A DNA stretch of 64,000 nucleotides, from NCBI RefSeq assembly GCF_030272615.1, contig NC_081413.1, forward strand, positions 333,908,302 through 333,972,301. The letters run 5' to 3'. A program made the position numbers and the translations under genes. This stretch comes from Cryptomeria japonica (taxonomy: Eukaryota > Streptophyta > Pinopsida > Cupressales > Cupressaceae). Of the stretch, positions 45,571 to 57,960 are shown piece by piece; position 1 is the first letter of the stretch, and each line of letters begins with the position of its first letter. Below the pieces are notes generated by a model that was not told the origin of the DNA, ran no database searches, and worked only from the letters and a program-made list of their open reading frames with translations.

Positions 45571-46622
45571 GAGAAGTTTTCATTTAAGGTGTAGCCAAAA
45601 CAGTTGTTATAGTGCCTGAAAAAGATGCCAGATATTTTCGGCATCAGAAAATGACAAGCCAAATTAAGTTACCCCCCAATAACAATTTCAATAGCTGTTC
45701 CTTCAATTGTATTTATGCTAAGGATTCTACCGAAGCAAAAAAGTAAAAATTATTAGAACACAAGACACCAATCCCACAAAAAAATGCTCATAGCACAGAC
45801 GTTGCATTATAGGAATTCAGAAAGCTCCTATTAGTGATGCTGTGCTATTTAGTTCTAAACTGTAAAGTCAATGATGCAATTACAGAGGGAAATATACCTC
45901 TAAAATACAAGATTATGAAAGCATATCAATGATTATGAGAACAGGATCAGCTGGCTGTTAATGGTATTGTAGCACCAAACTTCTGAGAATCATTTTGCAT
46001 GTTCTACCACGGATTACAAAATTTATGGCAGGAGCATAAGTTATAAAATCTGAGATTGCTCATGACCCTATTGACATTCACTTGCTCCTTCAAGCTTTGT
46101 ACCTTTGAAATAATTTTCTCCCGAATATCTCTATATATAGCAGCCACCAGGGTTTATTCAGGAAGGGAACAGAGAGATAATAGCAACTGGTCAGAAAAAA
46201 AAAAGAATAATAGCAGTACTAAAACATATATATATCCAGAAACCACTATATTACATCCAGTTCCCTTCTTCAGTGAAAATAAACACAGTGATTTTGGATA
46301 TATAATTGAAAATGAGAACCTTTGGAATAATCTCAAATGTCTAATGTGGAATCTTTATACCTAATTAGTAATTAATGAAGGCCCCTAAATCTATTGTCCT
46401 TATATTGTACATTGTTAAAGCAAATCCATTCTGTCTGAGGTCATTCCAACTTTAGTGTGGCCCCATAGCACATTCACACACAATGCATCTTATTCTACCA
46501 ACTATCATCTTCAATCAGGTGATAAAAGAATTAAATTCAAATATTGTATTATTGTAAACCAGATTGCTTCACAGCCCAATTAAGGCCCAAGGCCACACTA
46601 TTCTTATAAAAGTTACCTTCAT
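45571..46622. other. 3' flank of the ALKBH gene
   Basis: AT-rich and without a supported gene. The proximal part should contain the 3' untranslated region of the minus-strand ALKBH gene. No obvious second exon or frame was found. Confidence 0.5.
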
Positions 46623-48648
46623 TTACTTGAATGTTCTATTGACTGAATACTTGGTATTGCCACGTTGCTTATTGCCTATATGCGGGCTATTTAATGGAGG
46701 AAAACTGGCTGAATCTACTGAAAATGTCGGGGTGGAAGATACAAAATCTCCTCTCTCCGAGGTCTTCTCACAATCCACACTGTAATGACTCGGCTGCTGA
46801 GATTGAGTATGGCTATCATGTTTTGTATACAAAAGAGGCTCAATTCCTTGCATATCAGGTTCAGGGGCAAAGTAATAAGGTAGCTTTGACTGGTCCATCT
46901 TCCTGAATGTTATAGAAATCCTGTATGGCAATCAACAACATGTAAAGTTAATAATAAGTATTAAGGGCCATAAAGCTTCACGAGAGTGTAAATATCATTT
47001 TAAATCAACAACCTCTTGCTTGGAACAGCTGGAACAGAATGCTTTGCAACATCGGCTCCATTACCACTCAAAATAAGAACCGACCTGCAATGTAAATCCA
47101 TTGTTATCAGACTTATGTTCTATGGTTTCCTAAAAGTAACGAAGACAAGAAAAAGTAATACTTCAAAATATCAATATCAGCGGTGATTAGTATAAAGCAA
47201 AATAATGTATATTCAAAATGTTCTTACCCCACAGGCAATGGTATTGCAATGGAACCTGCAAATTCTCCTGGTCCAAGTATCTTCAAGTTGGAACCAAAAA
47301 TAATGTTGCATTCACTAAGAAATGAGACCGTGCAAAATGGCCGAACAAAGTCATGATGGTCAATGTGAGGTGGTATACAGTCGCCTTGCTCATAAATATT
47401 AACAATACAACTGTCTGGGATGCAATCCGGAGGCAGCACATGCCATCTCACCAATCTCCGGATGGCTGTTTTGAAGAGAGGGGGTATTGGATCCACTTCC
47501 TCATCCCGAATAATTCCAGGTGGGTTGCCATTTCTGTCCACTGCATAGTTGTAGCAACACCCAAACTGAATCGTCACCCGCCCTTTGCCCTTCATCCACT
47601 TTCGTGGCTCTGAATAGGTCCGTTCTGCATCACAAGGAATGATTTGCTCAAACAAGCCTCCCAAGATTGGATTAGGGTTAAATGAAATGACAGGATGGAC
47701 GATGGATCATGGAACGAAAGGAAAAAAGATAGGATAAAGATCCCTTATTTCTGAATTATGGAGTGTGATTCAAAATGTTAAAAATTTATTTCACAATTTT
47801 CTCCAAGAAAAATTTATATCGCTAATATAAACTGAGAACTGAGAAAACCTGATATTTTGGCTAATATAAACTGAGAACTGAGAAAACCTGATATTCTTAA
47901 AAAAAGAAAAAAAAAAAAAAAACCTTTAAGTTGCTTGTTCCTTCCCTGTTGTTGAACTTGATAAATGAAATCGACAATTCGCTTCTGCTCTGCAGCGCTG
48001 AACACACCGGTGTGCAATTCCAATCCTTGGACAATATTCACTGGTCTACCATTTACTCTTTCGATGCAGGCATAGTCTTTCTTACGCCCTACTCGCATGA
48101 ATCGAAAGTACTCCCTCTCATCCCTTGACAAAACTCTTTTCCCCATCCCTTGACCCTGCTGTCTTGCTGACTCGACTTCCTCCTCCTCCTCTTCTTCCTG
48201 AGCAATATCGGCCCATGAAGGATGACCTTGCCCATTGCTCCCTGTGCTACACAATACCTCTGAAATACATGAATGAGAAGAGGCAGAGGAGCTTTGTTCC
48301 TGCTCCTGCCCTTGCCCCTGCTCATGCCAATTCTCCCCCTTCCCTTCAACAAAATAAACAAGAAATTTAACACAAAACCCACCAAAAGCTAAACAAAAAA
48401 CACAATTTTTTCCAGATCTCATGAACTATAAAAACTTGAGAAATAGATAAATAAATACCGGAAGCGAGTTGATTGGCGCGATCTTGCAGAAGACGGGCAC
48501 ATGGGTCACACATATCCATGGTTAGAGATGGCAGCAATCGAAGAAGCAACGCCACCGCTGCAGCATTTTCCCCTCTTTCCTGCTTCTGCTGCGCTCGACT
48601 ATTCATTCCTCCTCCTCCTCCTCCTCGTCTTCGCTCATTACTCATCAT
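46623..48648 (-). CDS. AlkB-type 2-oxoglutarate/Fe(II) dioxygenase, ALKBH9/ALKBH10 group (probable RNA m6A demethylase)
   Basis: Five exons with GT-AG borders: 48648-48459, 48343-47924, 47624-47228, 47084-47013, 46920-46623. They join in frame to 1377 nt, 458 residues. The N-terminus is low complexity and acidic (an EEEEEEE run). The conserved part begins at about residue 140, with GLELHTGVFSAAEQKRIVDF and KGKGRVTIQFGCCYNYA. Fe(II) ligands are His290 and Asp292 (PPHIDHHDF) and His351 (NGADVAKH). The 2-oxoglutarate contacts are Arg360 and Arg366 (KRISITFRKMD). Arabidopsis ALKBH9B and ALKBH10B remove N6-methyladenosine from mRNA. The same role is inferred here. The Met at 48648 was chosen because the TATA box leaves no room for a start at 48711. 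No lesion is visible, so the gene looks functional. Confidence 0.92.
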
Positions 48649-48722
48649 TGTGAATTCCTCCCTCTGCCGCGTGCACTGAACAAAGGCTCGCTCAACAACT
48701 AATTCGACCAATCCAACACCAA

Positions 48723-48731
48723 TTATATATA
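48723..48731 (-). promoter_or_regulatory. TATA box of the ALKBH gene
   Basis: Minus-strand TATATATAA, about 75 bases upstream of the ATG at 48648. Transcription would start near 48700, downstream of the in-frame ATG at 48711. Confidence 0.65.
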
Positions 48732-48759
48732 GAGCCTACTTGGTTTCATTCCACCGCTA

Positions 48760-49990
48760 GATACCCTAGTCAATTACATGCTTTTGACTAACGCTAAAAA
48801 TTGCATACCATGCCAATTACCATATGGTGTCCTTTTTTCGCATGTTGGTTTTATTTTTTACTATTTTTATCACACATCTTGCAGTTATCTATTTTTAGAT
48901 TTTTGCATTGCAGCTTAACACTTTTTCTCAAAATTAAATTGAATTCAAATTATTTTTTTTATTTTTTTATTTCAAATAAATAAAATAAATTTTTTATTTA
49001 TTTTAGTTATGTATTTCTATTTTTTTATCTTTCTACTTCATCAATCCATGTACTAAAAATAGATATTAACCTTTTTCAATTTTTTTTAATTTATTAATCT
49101 TTTTAATTAATCTTTACCATTGATAAAATGTTAATTGAGGCATATAAATTCCACCTTCTCTAGCCTGCATTCTTATGATCAAGTATCTAATGTAATCTAT
49201 TAACAAACATGCATCTATCAATAATGATTATCATTATTATGTCATGATGATATCAAAGTTATGTCATTTTGATTTTTCATAAATCTAAGTTTTTAGTAAA
49301 AAATTAATAGTTTTTTCAAAAAAAATTGGAAGTTATTCTAACCTTGTCTTATTGTTTTGCTCAAAAAATTTCAAGACTAGTCTTGTGTAATCAAAGTTGA
49401 AAACAAAATCTTTGAGTTTTGGAAGATTTTATCATATCTCTCAAACCGCTACAATTTTTTTATTGAAGGTTGGGGATCATCTTAAAAGCATACTCTAAAA
49501 AAACAAGTTTAGATCATTGATTATGAGTGAGTTATAATGCTTTTATGGTTTTTCATAAATCTAAATTTTTGGTCATAAATTAGCGATTTCTTCAACAACA
49601 AAAAATGGAATTTCCGAAAGCTTTTAGAATTTTAGATAGGCATGTTCTTTACATTTTTATTTTTGAGATCAAATAATTAATAGAAAATTAGATCTTTGTC
49701 AATTAGGATTTTTTCATAAATCTACTTGCTAGGATGCAAATTAAAGAATCTTTTAAAAATTACATTTTTGGAAAGCTCTAAAAATTCAATAGGGGTATCT
49801 TTGCATTTTCATTTGAGTAAAAAACATTTATAAAAATCAAATGTTGTTTCACTCTGTCAAAAGCAAAAAATTGAAATTTTAATCTTGAGATGAATATATA
49901 TTTTTTAATTTATGTTGTTGCATCATAACATTACTTTATGATCCTTGCAAGTGTTTTATTATCATAAGGGATTAATTTATGCAATCCATG
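48760..49990. repeat. AT-rich 5' flank with diverged short repeats
   Basis: No gene. The block TTTTTCATAAATCTAA followed by a TTAGCGATTTCTTCAA-like stretch and a GGAA-AG-T-TTCT element occurs three times, at about 49276, 49551 and 49708, strongly diverged. Confidence 0.55.
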
Positions 49991-49994
49991 TCTT

Positions 49995-50570
49995 TACTTT
50001 GGACTATCATGTTTGACATGTTTTTGTACACTTGAAATTGAGCTTAAAATCAACTATTCACATATGGATTTGGGATATAAAATAAATAACCCTCAATATC
50101 TACTTATATATGCTTTTTCTTACACCTTAAAGTGACCTTGAGGATTAAAAATAAGTGATCTTGTTTTTTTCTAAACTTGTTTGTTGATCTTTGTATGTAG
50201 AGATCAAGCTTCAAGTTTCAAGGTTGATAAAAAGATAACTTGGAGCTTTTCATATTGGATCATGGGTTTAAAAAAAATATTTGAAACTATTAAATCTAGG
50301 TGTACTTGTTCTAAACCCTCTCATTTACATTTTCAAAGTGATTGTAGTATTTGTTATCTATCATAGAATCATTGTTTGCTTTAGACTATTGGGCTTGGTG
50401 TTTCTTCCTCATATTGAAATCAAGCTTAAAATCAAATTTTTATATTTGGATTTGGGCATAAAATTAACCATTGGCTTTAAATATCCAAGGTCTACTTATG
50501 TATGCTCTCCTCTTGCATCCTAGGGCAAACTTGAGGTTCAAAAATAGGTATCTTTCTTTTAGGAGGTTTG
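49995..50570. repeat. Diverged direct repeat of about 190 bp
   Basis: Copies at about 49995-50180 and 50378-50570 share GAGCTTAAAATCAA, GGATTTGGG-ATAAAAT-AA, TCTACTTAT-TATGCT and CTTGAGG-T-AAAAATA in order. No coding potential. Confidence 0.7.
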
Positions 50571-50711
50571 TTTAGAAAATTGATCACTCTACAGGAAGAT
50601 CTCAACTCACATATTCTAGTGGATTATAAAGAGCAAGAGGTGAATCAAAAGAAATGTCTCTTGAAAGTGAAATCTTGGCAATCTAGGCTAAGGCTCTAAG
50701 AACTTTATACC

Positions 50712-51727
50712 TGTTGGACATTGTTGTTGCTAGGATATGTTGTTGTCATTGATGTCAACATATTCATGCTCCAATGATTGCAGATTGGTTCATTGTGATC
50801 AGGGTTTGGTGTATGGAGTATCTTTAGTATCATTATATTCTGTTGTACTGGTGTTGGTGATCCAGGAAGCTTAATTGATCATATCAAATGATCCGGTTTT
50901 TGCAGTTTGTTTTTCTGATCAGTGTTTTTCAAAGTTCAATATTTCCTCTAGTATATTCCAATGTGATCAGATCTTGAGCTGGTATTTTGGATATTGTTTG
51001 GGATGGTCTTGTGTATCTTCATTTCAGATGGTTCATGATTTGGTGTCCCGCAAGTTATCTTTCTTCGTGATAGTTGCTGCTATTTGAGTGTTCTTGAGTT
51101 CCAGACATTGACAAATGAAGATTTGATAAATGGTGTTGGTTCAACTGATACTGATGATTCTAACGTGCTTGTTTGTGTTTCCTAATCGTGTCCTATTTGT
51201 TTTGATGATCCGCGTTGATCGTTGTGTGAGTTCTTGGTGACTTTGTTGAACCGGTGATGTTCTTTGTGTTATGCGGTTTTCTTGGGTGGTGTATGTGTAT
51301 GATGAAAAGTGATGATGATAAACTATTGTAAAACCATAAAGATCCAACCACAAACAATCTAGGTCCTACAACGAAACATTCACCAATACCAATAGAGATA
51401 CCTAAGATCATGTAAATAAATAATAACAAAACAAGATATACAATTCACATGTTAAGTAGGGTTTCAATCTCCATTGTCTCCTACCTCCATTGATATTGTT
51501 TGATATATTTGCTCTCAGATTTTATGTGTGCACAAGAGCTCAACAAAGAACAGATTGTGGTTGATAGCTTGATCGCAAGAAGGCTTGATTGTGTCATTAG
51601 GTGATTAGACAATTAGACAATTAGGATTGATAATGAAGGAGGGTATCCTCTTATATAGAAGACACTTTAGGAAATGGAGGGATAAGATTAAGAGGTGTAA
51701 AGATAAATCATTGGCTAGGATTAAAGG
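50712..51727 (+). mobile_element. Possible Copia-type LTR fragment and unassigned flank
   Basis: TGTTGGACATTGTTGTTG followed by GTTGTCATTGATGTCAAC looks like the start of a plant Ty1/copia LTR. No CA end, partner LTR or coding part was found. The part after about 51280 could also belong to the flank of E4. Low certainty. Confidence 0.35.
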
Positions 51728-52977
51728 TGAAGAGGGGAAAAGAGTGGAAGGTGGATTTGGATGGTTAGTGCACAAATCAAACACTAAGAACATAAAAATA
51801 TAAAGCATAAACCAAATCACATAGAAAACATGAAGATTAATACTTTTTACCTTGCAAACCTTTACCTTCTTCCTCGGATGGAGCTTGGATGAAGTCGAAG
51901 TGCGCCCAAATGCCTCCAACGTGATGTTGATTTTGCTCCTAGATTGCTTGATGTGGCTGGCTCTCCAACATTGTGCACAAATGGATAAAATGGATTTGAA
52001 GGATGAGATGGATAATATGGCTAAGTATGGATGAAGGGTAATTTTGGCATGATGAGGATGCAAGTATGGTTATTCTATACACAAACTAACAGCATGAACT
52101 TGCTAAAATTGGAGATGATATGTGAGGGGATGGAGTCCTCATTTTATAGGGAGAGAGGAGAAGAAATAAAGGGCTAGGATTAACCCAAGATGGAGGTTCA
52201 GGATTCCTTGTGAGCCCACACAAGGCCCAAGAGGAGGTGTGGAGACCAAGAGATATGCCTTAAAGGCATTTCTTGTCTCCACACTCCTCAAGGTACATTG
52301 GGAAGACTTCCCAATGTGCCTTGAGAAGAGCAAGGGGGACATTTCTTGAGGGATGGAGAGGAAGAATTAAAAATTCTTCAAAAAGGGAGGTTCATGGGGA
52401 TTGGAGGAATAAGGAGGAATTAAAAATTCCTTGGAAGATGAGATGCCATTCACCTAGGAAAAGGTCATTTAAGGAGAGTGGTTGGATGGAAGGGACAAGG
52501 AGTTGACTTTGTGGCTAATCATGATGATTAGCCACTAGCAACTCATTAGGAGAGGGATTAGAGGAAAGATTAGGTGGGATTAGGGTAGATAAGATTTGTA
52601 GGAGGATTTGAGTAGGAGAGAGAATGAGTGGAGGGATTTAAAAATTAGGAGAATAATGTTAAGTGAGCTTAGGGAGTTTCTAGAAGAATTTATTAGGTTA
52701 ATGATGGATTAGGAAAAGGTGATTTGTAGGAATCACTTAGGTCAACTAATTAATTGAAATTAATTAGTTAAGAGGAGGATTTTGAGAAGATTTGGTATTG
52801 AGGATTTTTAGAAGAATAGAAGGGGATTGATTTATTAAATAAATCAATCAAAGACTATAGTGACAATATTAATTATAATTAATTAATATTGAGGAGAATT
52901 AAAATTTGGCATAATTAATAAATTAAATATGTCAGGAATTTAAAAATAATTAAAATAATTATTTTTAAGTGTCTACA
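51728..52977 (-). repeat. E4 3' LTR (left boundary tentative)
   Basis: The right end TGTAGACAC (minus) is fixed by the polypurine tract. The left end at TGAAGAGGGG is taken from the E1 LTR. A minus-strand TATAAAAT box lies at 52141-52148. The T-to-CA rule could not be checked with a second copy. Confidence 0.65.
52141..52148 (-). promoter_or_regulatory. Candidate TATA box in the E4 LTR
   Basis: Minus-strand TATAAAAT, about 830 bases into the LTR. Confidence 0.45.
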
Positions 52978-52993
52978 CTTTGCCCTTCTTTTA
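52978..52993 (-). other. E4 polypurine tract
   Basis: Minus-strand TAAAAGAAGGGCAAAG next to the LTR start TGTAGACAC. Confidence 0.75.
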
Positions 52994-53020
52994 CGTAGCG
53001 GCAAATTTGGCGATGGGTAG

Positions 53021-54838
53021 AAGATAGAAGAAGAAGAGATAGATGCCCCAGCGCTTTGTGAGTATGAGACCCCACCGATGTTGGACAGAAGTAGGATGCA
53101 TTTGGGCAAGGCGATGAGTATTCGGCGGATTCCTCGGTTAGTACTGGTGATTTGTGGATTTTTGAGTGGGCAGATCATACCTGATCTAGGCAGTCATGGA
53201 TTTCCTGTTGGATGGAGTAGGTGCCTTTATTTTATGGTTCATGATGGCCAACAATATGCGTGGGGAGCAGCGATGCTAGCTCAGTTGTACCATGATATGT
53301 ATTTGGTGGTGTATAGGGAGTATGCCAGTTTATCTGCAAGAGTGACACTTCTTCACATCTGGGCTTGGGAGCACATTGTGGTTACTTGACCACTAGGTGT
53401 ACATGACATGCGGGCTCGACAGCCATATGTGGATAGATATAGGGGGTTGTTGCATTATACCCAGATAGGATCTATATGGTTTTGGCGCCGGATCTTAGAT
53501 GAGCTTATGCAGTTTACATGGCGGTCATTTTTGGGTTGTGAGAGATGGAGGGGTGACTGGCAGCTGCACTGGGCTAATGTAGAGATGTGGATGTTTGGCA
53601 GGTCAGTGCACATTATGGAGTATTATGCACCGTTCGGAGTGGCTCGACAGCTTGGACAGGTTCAGGATATAGTGGGGGACATCCCAGTTTATCGTCGGAT
53701 TACACGGGAGGTGAGATATTAGGGCCTAACAATGAGTCCCTTGGAGGGCAGGACCAGTTTTCAGACAACGTCTCATTTGGTCTAGGATGAGCGGATGGGG
53801 GCAGGTGAGGATCCCAGGACGATAGGAGGATACAGGAGCTGGTGGGAGGGGAACTTGCCAGTATGTCTTACCATTCATGGGGTTTTGGAGGATGATGAGC
53901 TACAGCCAACCGTAGACTAGGTAGTTGGTGGTGAGGATGATGGCCCAGGGGAGAGAGTTGTGATTGGTGCAGGGCGTGGTGCTGGTGGTCAGCAGAGGAG
54001 AGTCAGGGTGGTATGGAGGAGGGATCTGGAGGAGGGAGAGGGAGAGGGAGAGGGAGAGGATGCACCAGTAGGAGAGGTCGCAGAGGCCATGGTTGGTGGG
54101 GGAGAGGGTGTTGTACCTATGGATTCTCCTAAGGCACAAGTGGAGGAGAGGGGAGGGGTATCACAGGCTAACTTTGATAGAGTGCAACAGGAGTGAGATA
54201 CTACTTGGGGGAGGTTCCATTCTCTTGAGGATGAGCTACAAATAGAGAGAGATGGTAGGGAGAGTTTGGAGGCAGAGGTGGAGCGGTTGATGTGGGAGAT
54301 AGCAGACTTGACGGAGAGCCTCCATATAGCGAGGACAAAGGTGGATGCTCTGAGGCGGGAGAGGGAGGAGTCAGAGAGGATGCTAGAGGAGGCCCGGACA
54401 GGGATAGCTATAGCGGGTCTTCAGGATGTTATTCATTGGTAGGATGCCGAGCTAGAGGGGCTCCAGGCCAGAGTACAGAGGGCAGAGGTGGATTTGACAT
54501 AGCTGCAGGGGGAGAGGGATGCAACCCGCTAGGTGTTGGTTCCTGCAGGGCTTGGGCAGATATACGTTGATATTATGCAGCAGTGGGATAGGGTGAAGAG
54601 GGCAGCTCAGGAGGCAGAGTACTACAGGGGATTGTATCACGGAGTAGTACCTGCAGTACAACGAGCAGCTTCGTACACTAAGAGTGTGCAATCTTACAGG
54701 ACACAGAGTCAGCGGCCCACACAGAGCCAACAGACAGGTGGATCAGTGGGTTTTAGGCCACCGAGAGGAGGGGAGGCAAGAGGTTCAGGTGGAGGAGGTA
54801 CAGCGGAGGGGGGTGGGGAGACAGGAGGGGAGAGCTAG
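53021..54838 (+). pseudogene. Opposite-strand PMD gene in E4, 5' truncated, with eight in-frame stops
   Basis: One frame runs from 53021 to the stop at 54836 without a frameshift. It corresponds to the second half of the PMD of E2: FLSGQIIPDLGSHGFPVGW, LLHIWAWEHIV, WFWRRILDEL and YYAPFGVARQ. A Gly/Glu-rich linker and a charged coiled-coil-like tail (LEAEVERLMWEIADL, VDALRREREESERM) follow. In-frame stops: TGA at 53387 and 54194; TAG at 53720, 53783, 53918, 54440, 54500 and 54530. The promoter, exon 1, intron and first half of the domain seen in E2 are absent. The frame begins 44 bases inside the LTR. It lies opposite to the retrotransposon genes, as in E2. Confidence 0.78.
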
Positions 54839-56599
54839 CTCCATTTTTGGCTTGTGTATCATATTTTGATCCTTTGGGGTGATCATTGTATTATGACATA
54901 CATATTCATCTCTTTATATATATATATATATATGATTTTGTGATGATGGATGATGCGTGTACTTTTTATTATGATGGATTCTCTTTATTTTTCTTGTGAT
55001 GTGATGTATGGATGCAATTATGGATATGTTGTGCTGACCTATTTGTGATGCAGTGTGGATGCTTATATATGTATGCCTATGATATGTTGCTGATACGTTT
55101 TGGATGCAGAATGAGTGATCATGGTTTTTGATGTGTATATATGTTGCATATGCAAATGTATGATGGATATGTAGATGTAAATGATTTATAATGCCATCTA
55201 TATGAGAAATAAATGTAATGTCATGATATAATGATGTGATTTAAATGAATGAGTAATGTAATGTAATATACGTGGATGAATTAATGTCGTTTATTTATAA
55301 ATGATACATGTGATGAAATCTAAGTGCAACCTATGTGTTAAATGTTTGTGAAAAAATGACAATCTAAATGAGTAGTGTAATGAAATGAATAAGTAATGCA
55401 ATCTATATGAATAATATGACCTACCGGATAAAGTGAACGAATAATGCAAAGAGGGAATATGTCAATAATAACACAATGATCTTTGGCTAGAAAATAGAAG
55501 AATATGGAATAGATAGGGAATGGGGTAAATTGAGGACTCCATTTTAGATTAGGACTTTATAGAATGATGGTGAAAGTTGTGCACAAAAATGTGGAGAGCC
55601 AACCTAGTTTGATATTGCCCCAGGTGACTTGCACCATTGATTATAGGAATCAAGATACCATGAGAAACCCAAGGCATGGATTGACTCATAGTCAAACGGG
55701 AATTCCTTACACACAGCTATGTAAGTGTTGAGAAACACTAATACAAAGTTGTGGGTATGTGGAAGGAAACCCTCAAACACACCGATACCTCTTGTACACG
55801 AGAGGGTAAGTGTTGATAAACACTAGTACCAGGTCGGCGGTTTATACAAGAGAGATCCAAAATATGTCATGCTATGAAAATATGCCCCAGTATGCACCTA
55901 TTGTAAACATACCTAGATATTGAAAATCCGGGCAGTCATAAATGGATGCAGTCGTAGGGCAAAAAGATTTAATTAAAACAAAATCCAAGAAATCAAACAA
56001 GTCATTCACTCATGACCAACTGATACCTCTTGCCAAGAGTAGGATTAGGATGGAGGATTAAGTTGCCAAGCGAGGGAATGATTCATCCCCAGGGAAAAGT
56101 GGACTTTTGGATTAGGAAAGTGATCATATGGCTTTGAATATTAACTTGTGGACTTAGGACTATTCTCAAGACTTTGTGAAGCTCACACAGAGGCACACAA
56201 GCTCAGTTTGATAGGATATTCCTTATTCATGATTTAGGCGAAGACTCATTATCATATGCGTGATTTATTCGAAGGTGGAAGGGAAGGAATGATGTGATGG
56301 GTGGATTGGATGGGAGGGTGATTTGGAGCACCGATATGATAGATAATGGATCCGGTTTATTTACCTTGGCGCCTACATGGAGGTTTTCACCAAGGTACTT
56401 GTCCATAGCGCCACAAAGTGGTTTTCACTGATGGACGAATTGATTTTTATTTTTTTTTGTGTCACAAGGCGCCTGTTTGCCAGGTTTTAACCAGAGTGAT
56501 GATTTTTTCAGGATCTTTTTCTTATTTTTATGTATTTTTCATGATTTTTTGATTTTTTTGATTTTTTTGATTTTTTGACAATTTAAGACTTTCTGAAGA
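54839..56599. other. E4 spacer between PMD gene and integrase
   Basis: No gene seen. It holds a (TA)9 run at 54915-54932, AT-rich DNA with many ATG-containing short repeats (ATGATGTG, AATGAATAATG) and, near the integrase, a GGCGCCTGTTTGCCAGG motif and a T-rich tract at 56450-56580. Confidence 0.65.
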
Positions 56600-57960
56600 C
56601 TAGGCATAAAATCTTTTGAGGTGCATGATATTTATTGGATCATCCAAAGGACCGCCTTCAGGAGTAGCCAACTGATAAGCTCCTGGTCCATATTTCGCTG
56701 TGATTACATATGTTCCAAGCCAATTAGGCTCAAACTTGCCTTTCTTTTCTCTCTCTTGAAGTTTTTTTTGATTCTCCATGAGGACAAGATCACCAATTTG
56801 GAATTCTCGGGTTCTGACTTTCTTGTGATAACTTATGCATAGATGGTTCTGATATACCCGGAGATGGTTCAAAGCCTTGAGGTGCCTTTCATCTAACAAT
56901 TCTAGCTCTTGTAGGCGTGCAATTCTGTATTCTTCCTCTGGTAGGATATTTTGCAGTGATACCCTTAGAGAGGGGATCTCGATCTCAAGGGGGAGTACAG
57001 CTTCGGAGCCCAAGGCAAGGGAATAAGGGGTGGTGCCTATAGGTGTGCGGATGGAGGTGCGGTAGGCCCACAAAGCAGGATGGAGTTGGAGGTGCCAATC
57101 ACGACCAGCTTCATTGACTGTCTTCTTGAGGATTTTGATTAGGGTTTTATTAGAAGCCTCAACACCATTGCCTTGGGGGTAATATGGGGTGGAGAAGCGA
57201 TGTTGGATGTTGAATTTCTGGCAGAGTTCTTTGACATCCTGGTTTTTAAATTTTCTCTCATTATTTGTAATGATAAATTTTGGAATGCCATATTGATAAA
57301 TCAAGTAGTTCAAGATGAATTTGGATATCTTCTTTCTAGTGGTAAAAGTAAGAGGGATAGCCTCTACCCACTTGGTGAAGTACTCGGTGGCAGTGATAAT
57401 GAATTTATGCCCGTTGGAGGATGAGGGGTGGATTTTCCCAATGAGATCGAGCCCCCACTGTGAGAAGGGCCAGGGTGCAATGAACGGTTGCAATTCCTGT
57501 GATGGCGCATGAATCTTGTCGCCATGTTGTTGGCAAGGGATGCATTTCTTCACATAGTTATATGCATCTACTTCCATTTTAGGCCAATAGTATCCTATTC
57601 TCAAAATCTTCTTAGCCAAGGTGAGCCCACTTGAGTGTGCCCCACAGAGGCCTTCATGTACTTCACATAATGCCCATTCCGCCTCTTGTTTATCTAAACA
57701 CCTTAGGAGGGAACCATCAAAATGCCTTTTGAATAGGGTGTCTCCAAGGATGGTGTAACGAGCACATCGGCAAATGAAGGTTTGTTGTTGGGGTTTGGTG
57801 ATGTGGGGGGGGATGGCGTTGTCTTTTAGGAAAGCGAAGGTTTCTTAATACCAGGGGGACTTGGGACCAACGAGTACACACACCATTTCAAACTCCGGTA
57901 GGTCATATGCCGGTATAAATAATTTCTCGACCAATAACTCACACTTCTAACTATGTGTTG
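56600..57960 (-). pseudogene. E4 integrase region
   Basis: A 339-codon open part (57619-56600) holds the zinc-module end CIPCQQH, the core with WGLDLIG and the C-terminal NWLGTYVI. The second catalytic Asp is lost (ITNNERKF in place of TDNGKQF), and the Glu region reads NGVEASN with a short deletion. The N-terminal part (57620-57960) is broken by stops. Both changes to the catalytic site would inactivate it. Confidence 0.87.

Noticed and set aside
48646-48711. ATG at 48711 as the start of the ALKBH protein (MVELVVERAFVQ...)
   Set aside because: It is only 12-20 bases downstream of the TATA box, so transcription should start after it. The next in-frame ATG at 48648 fits better.
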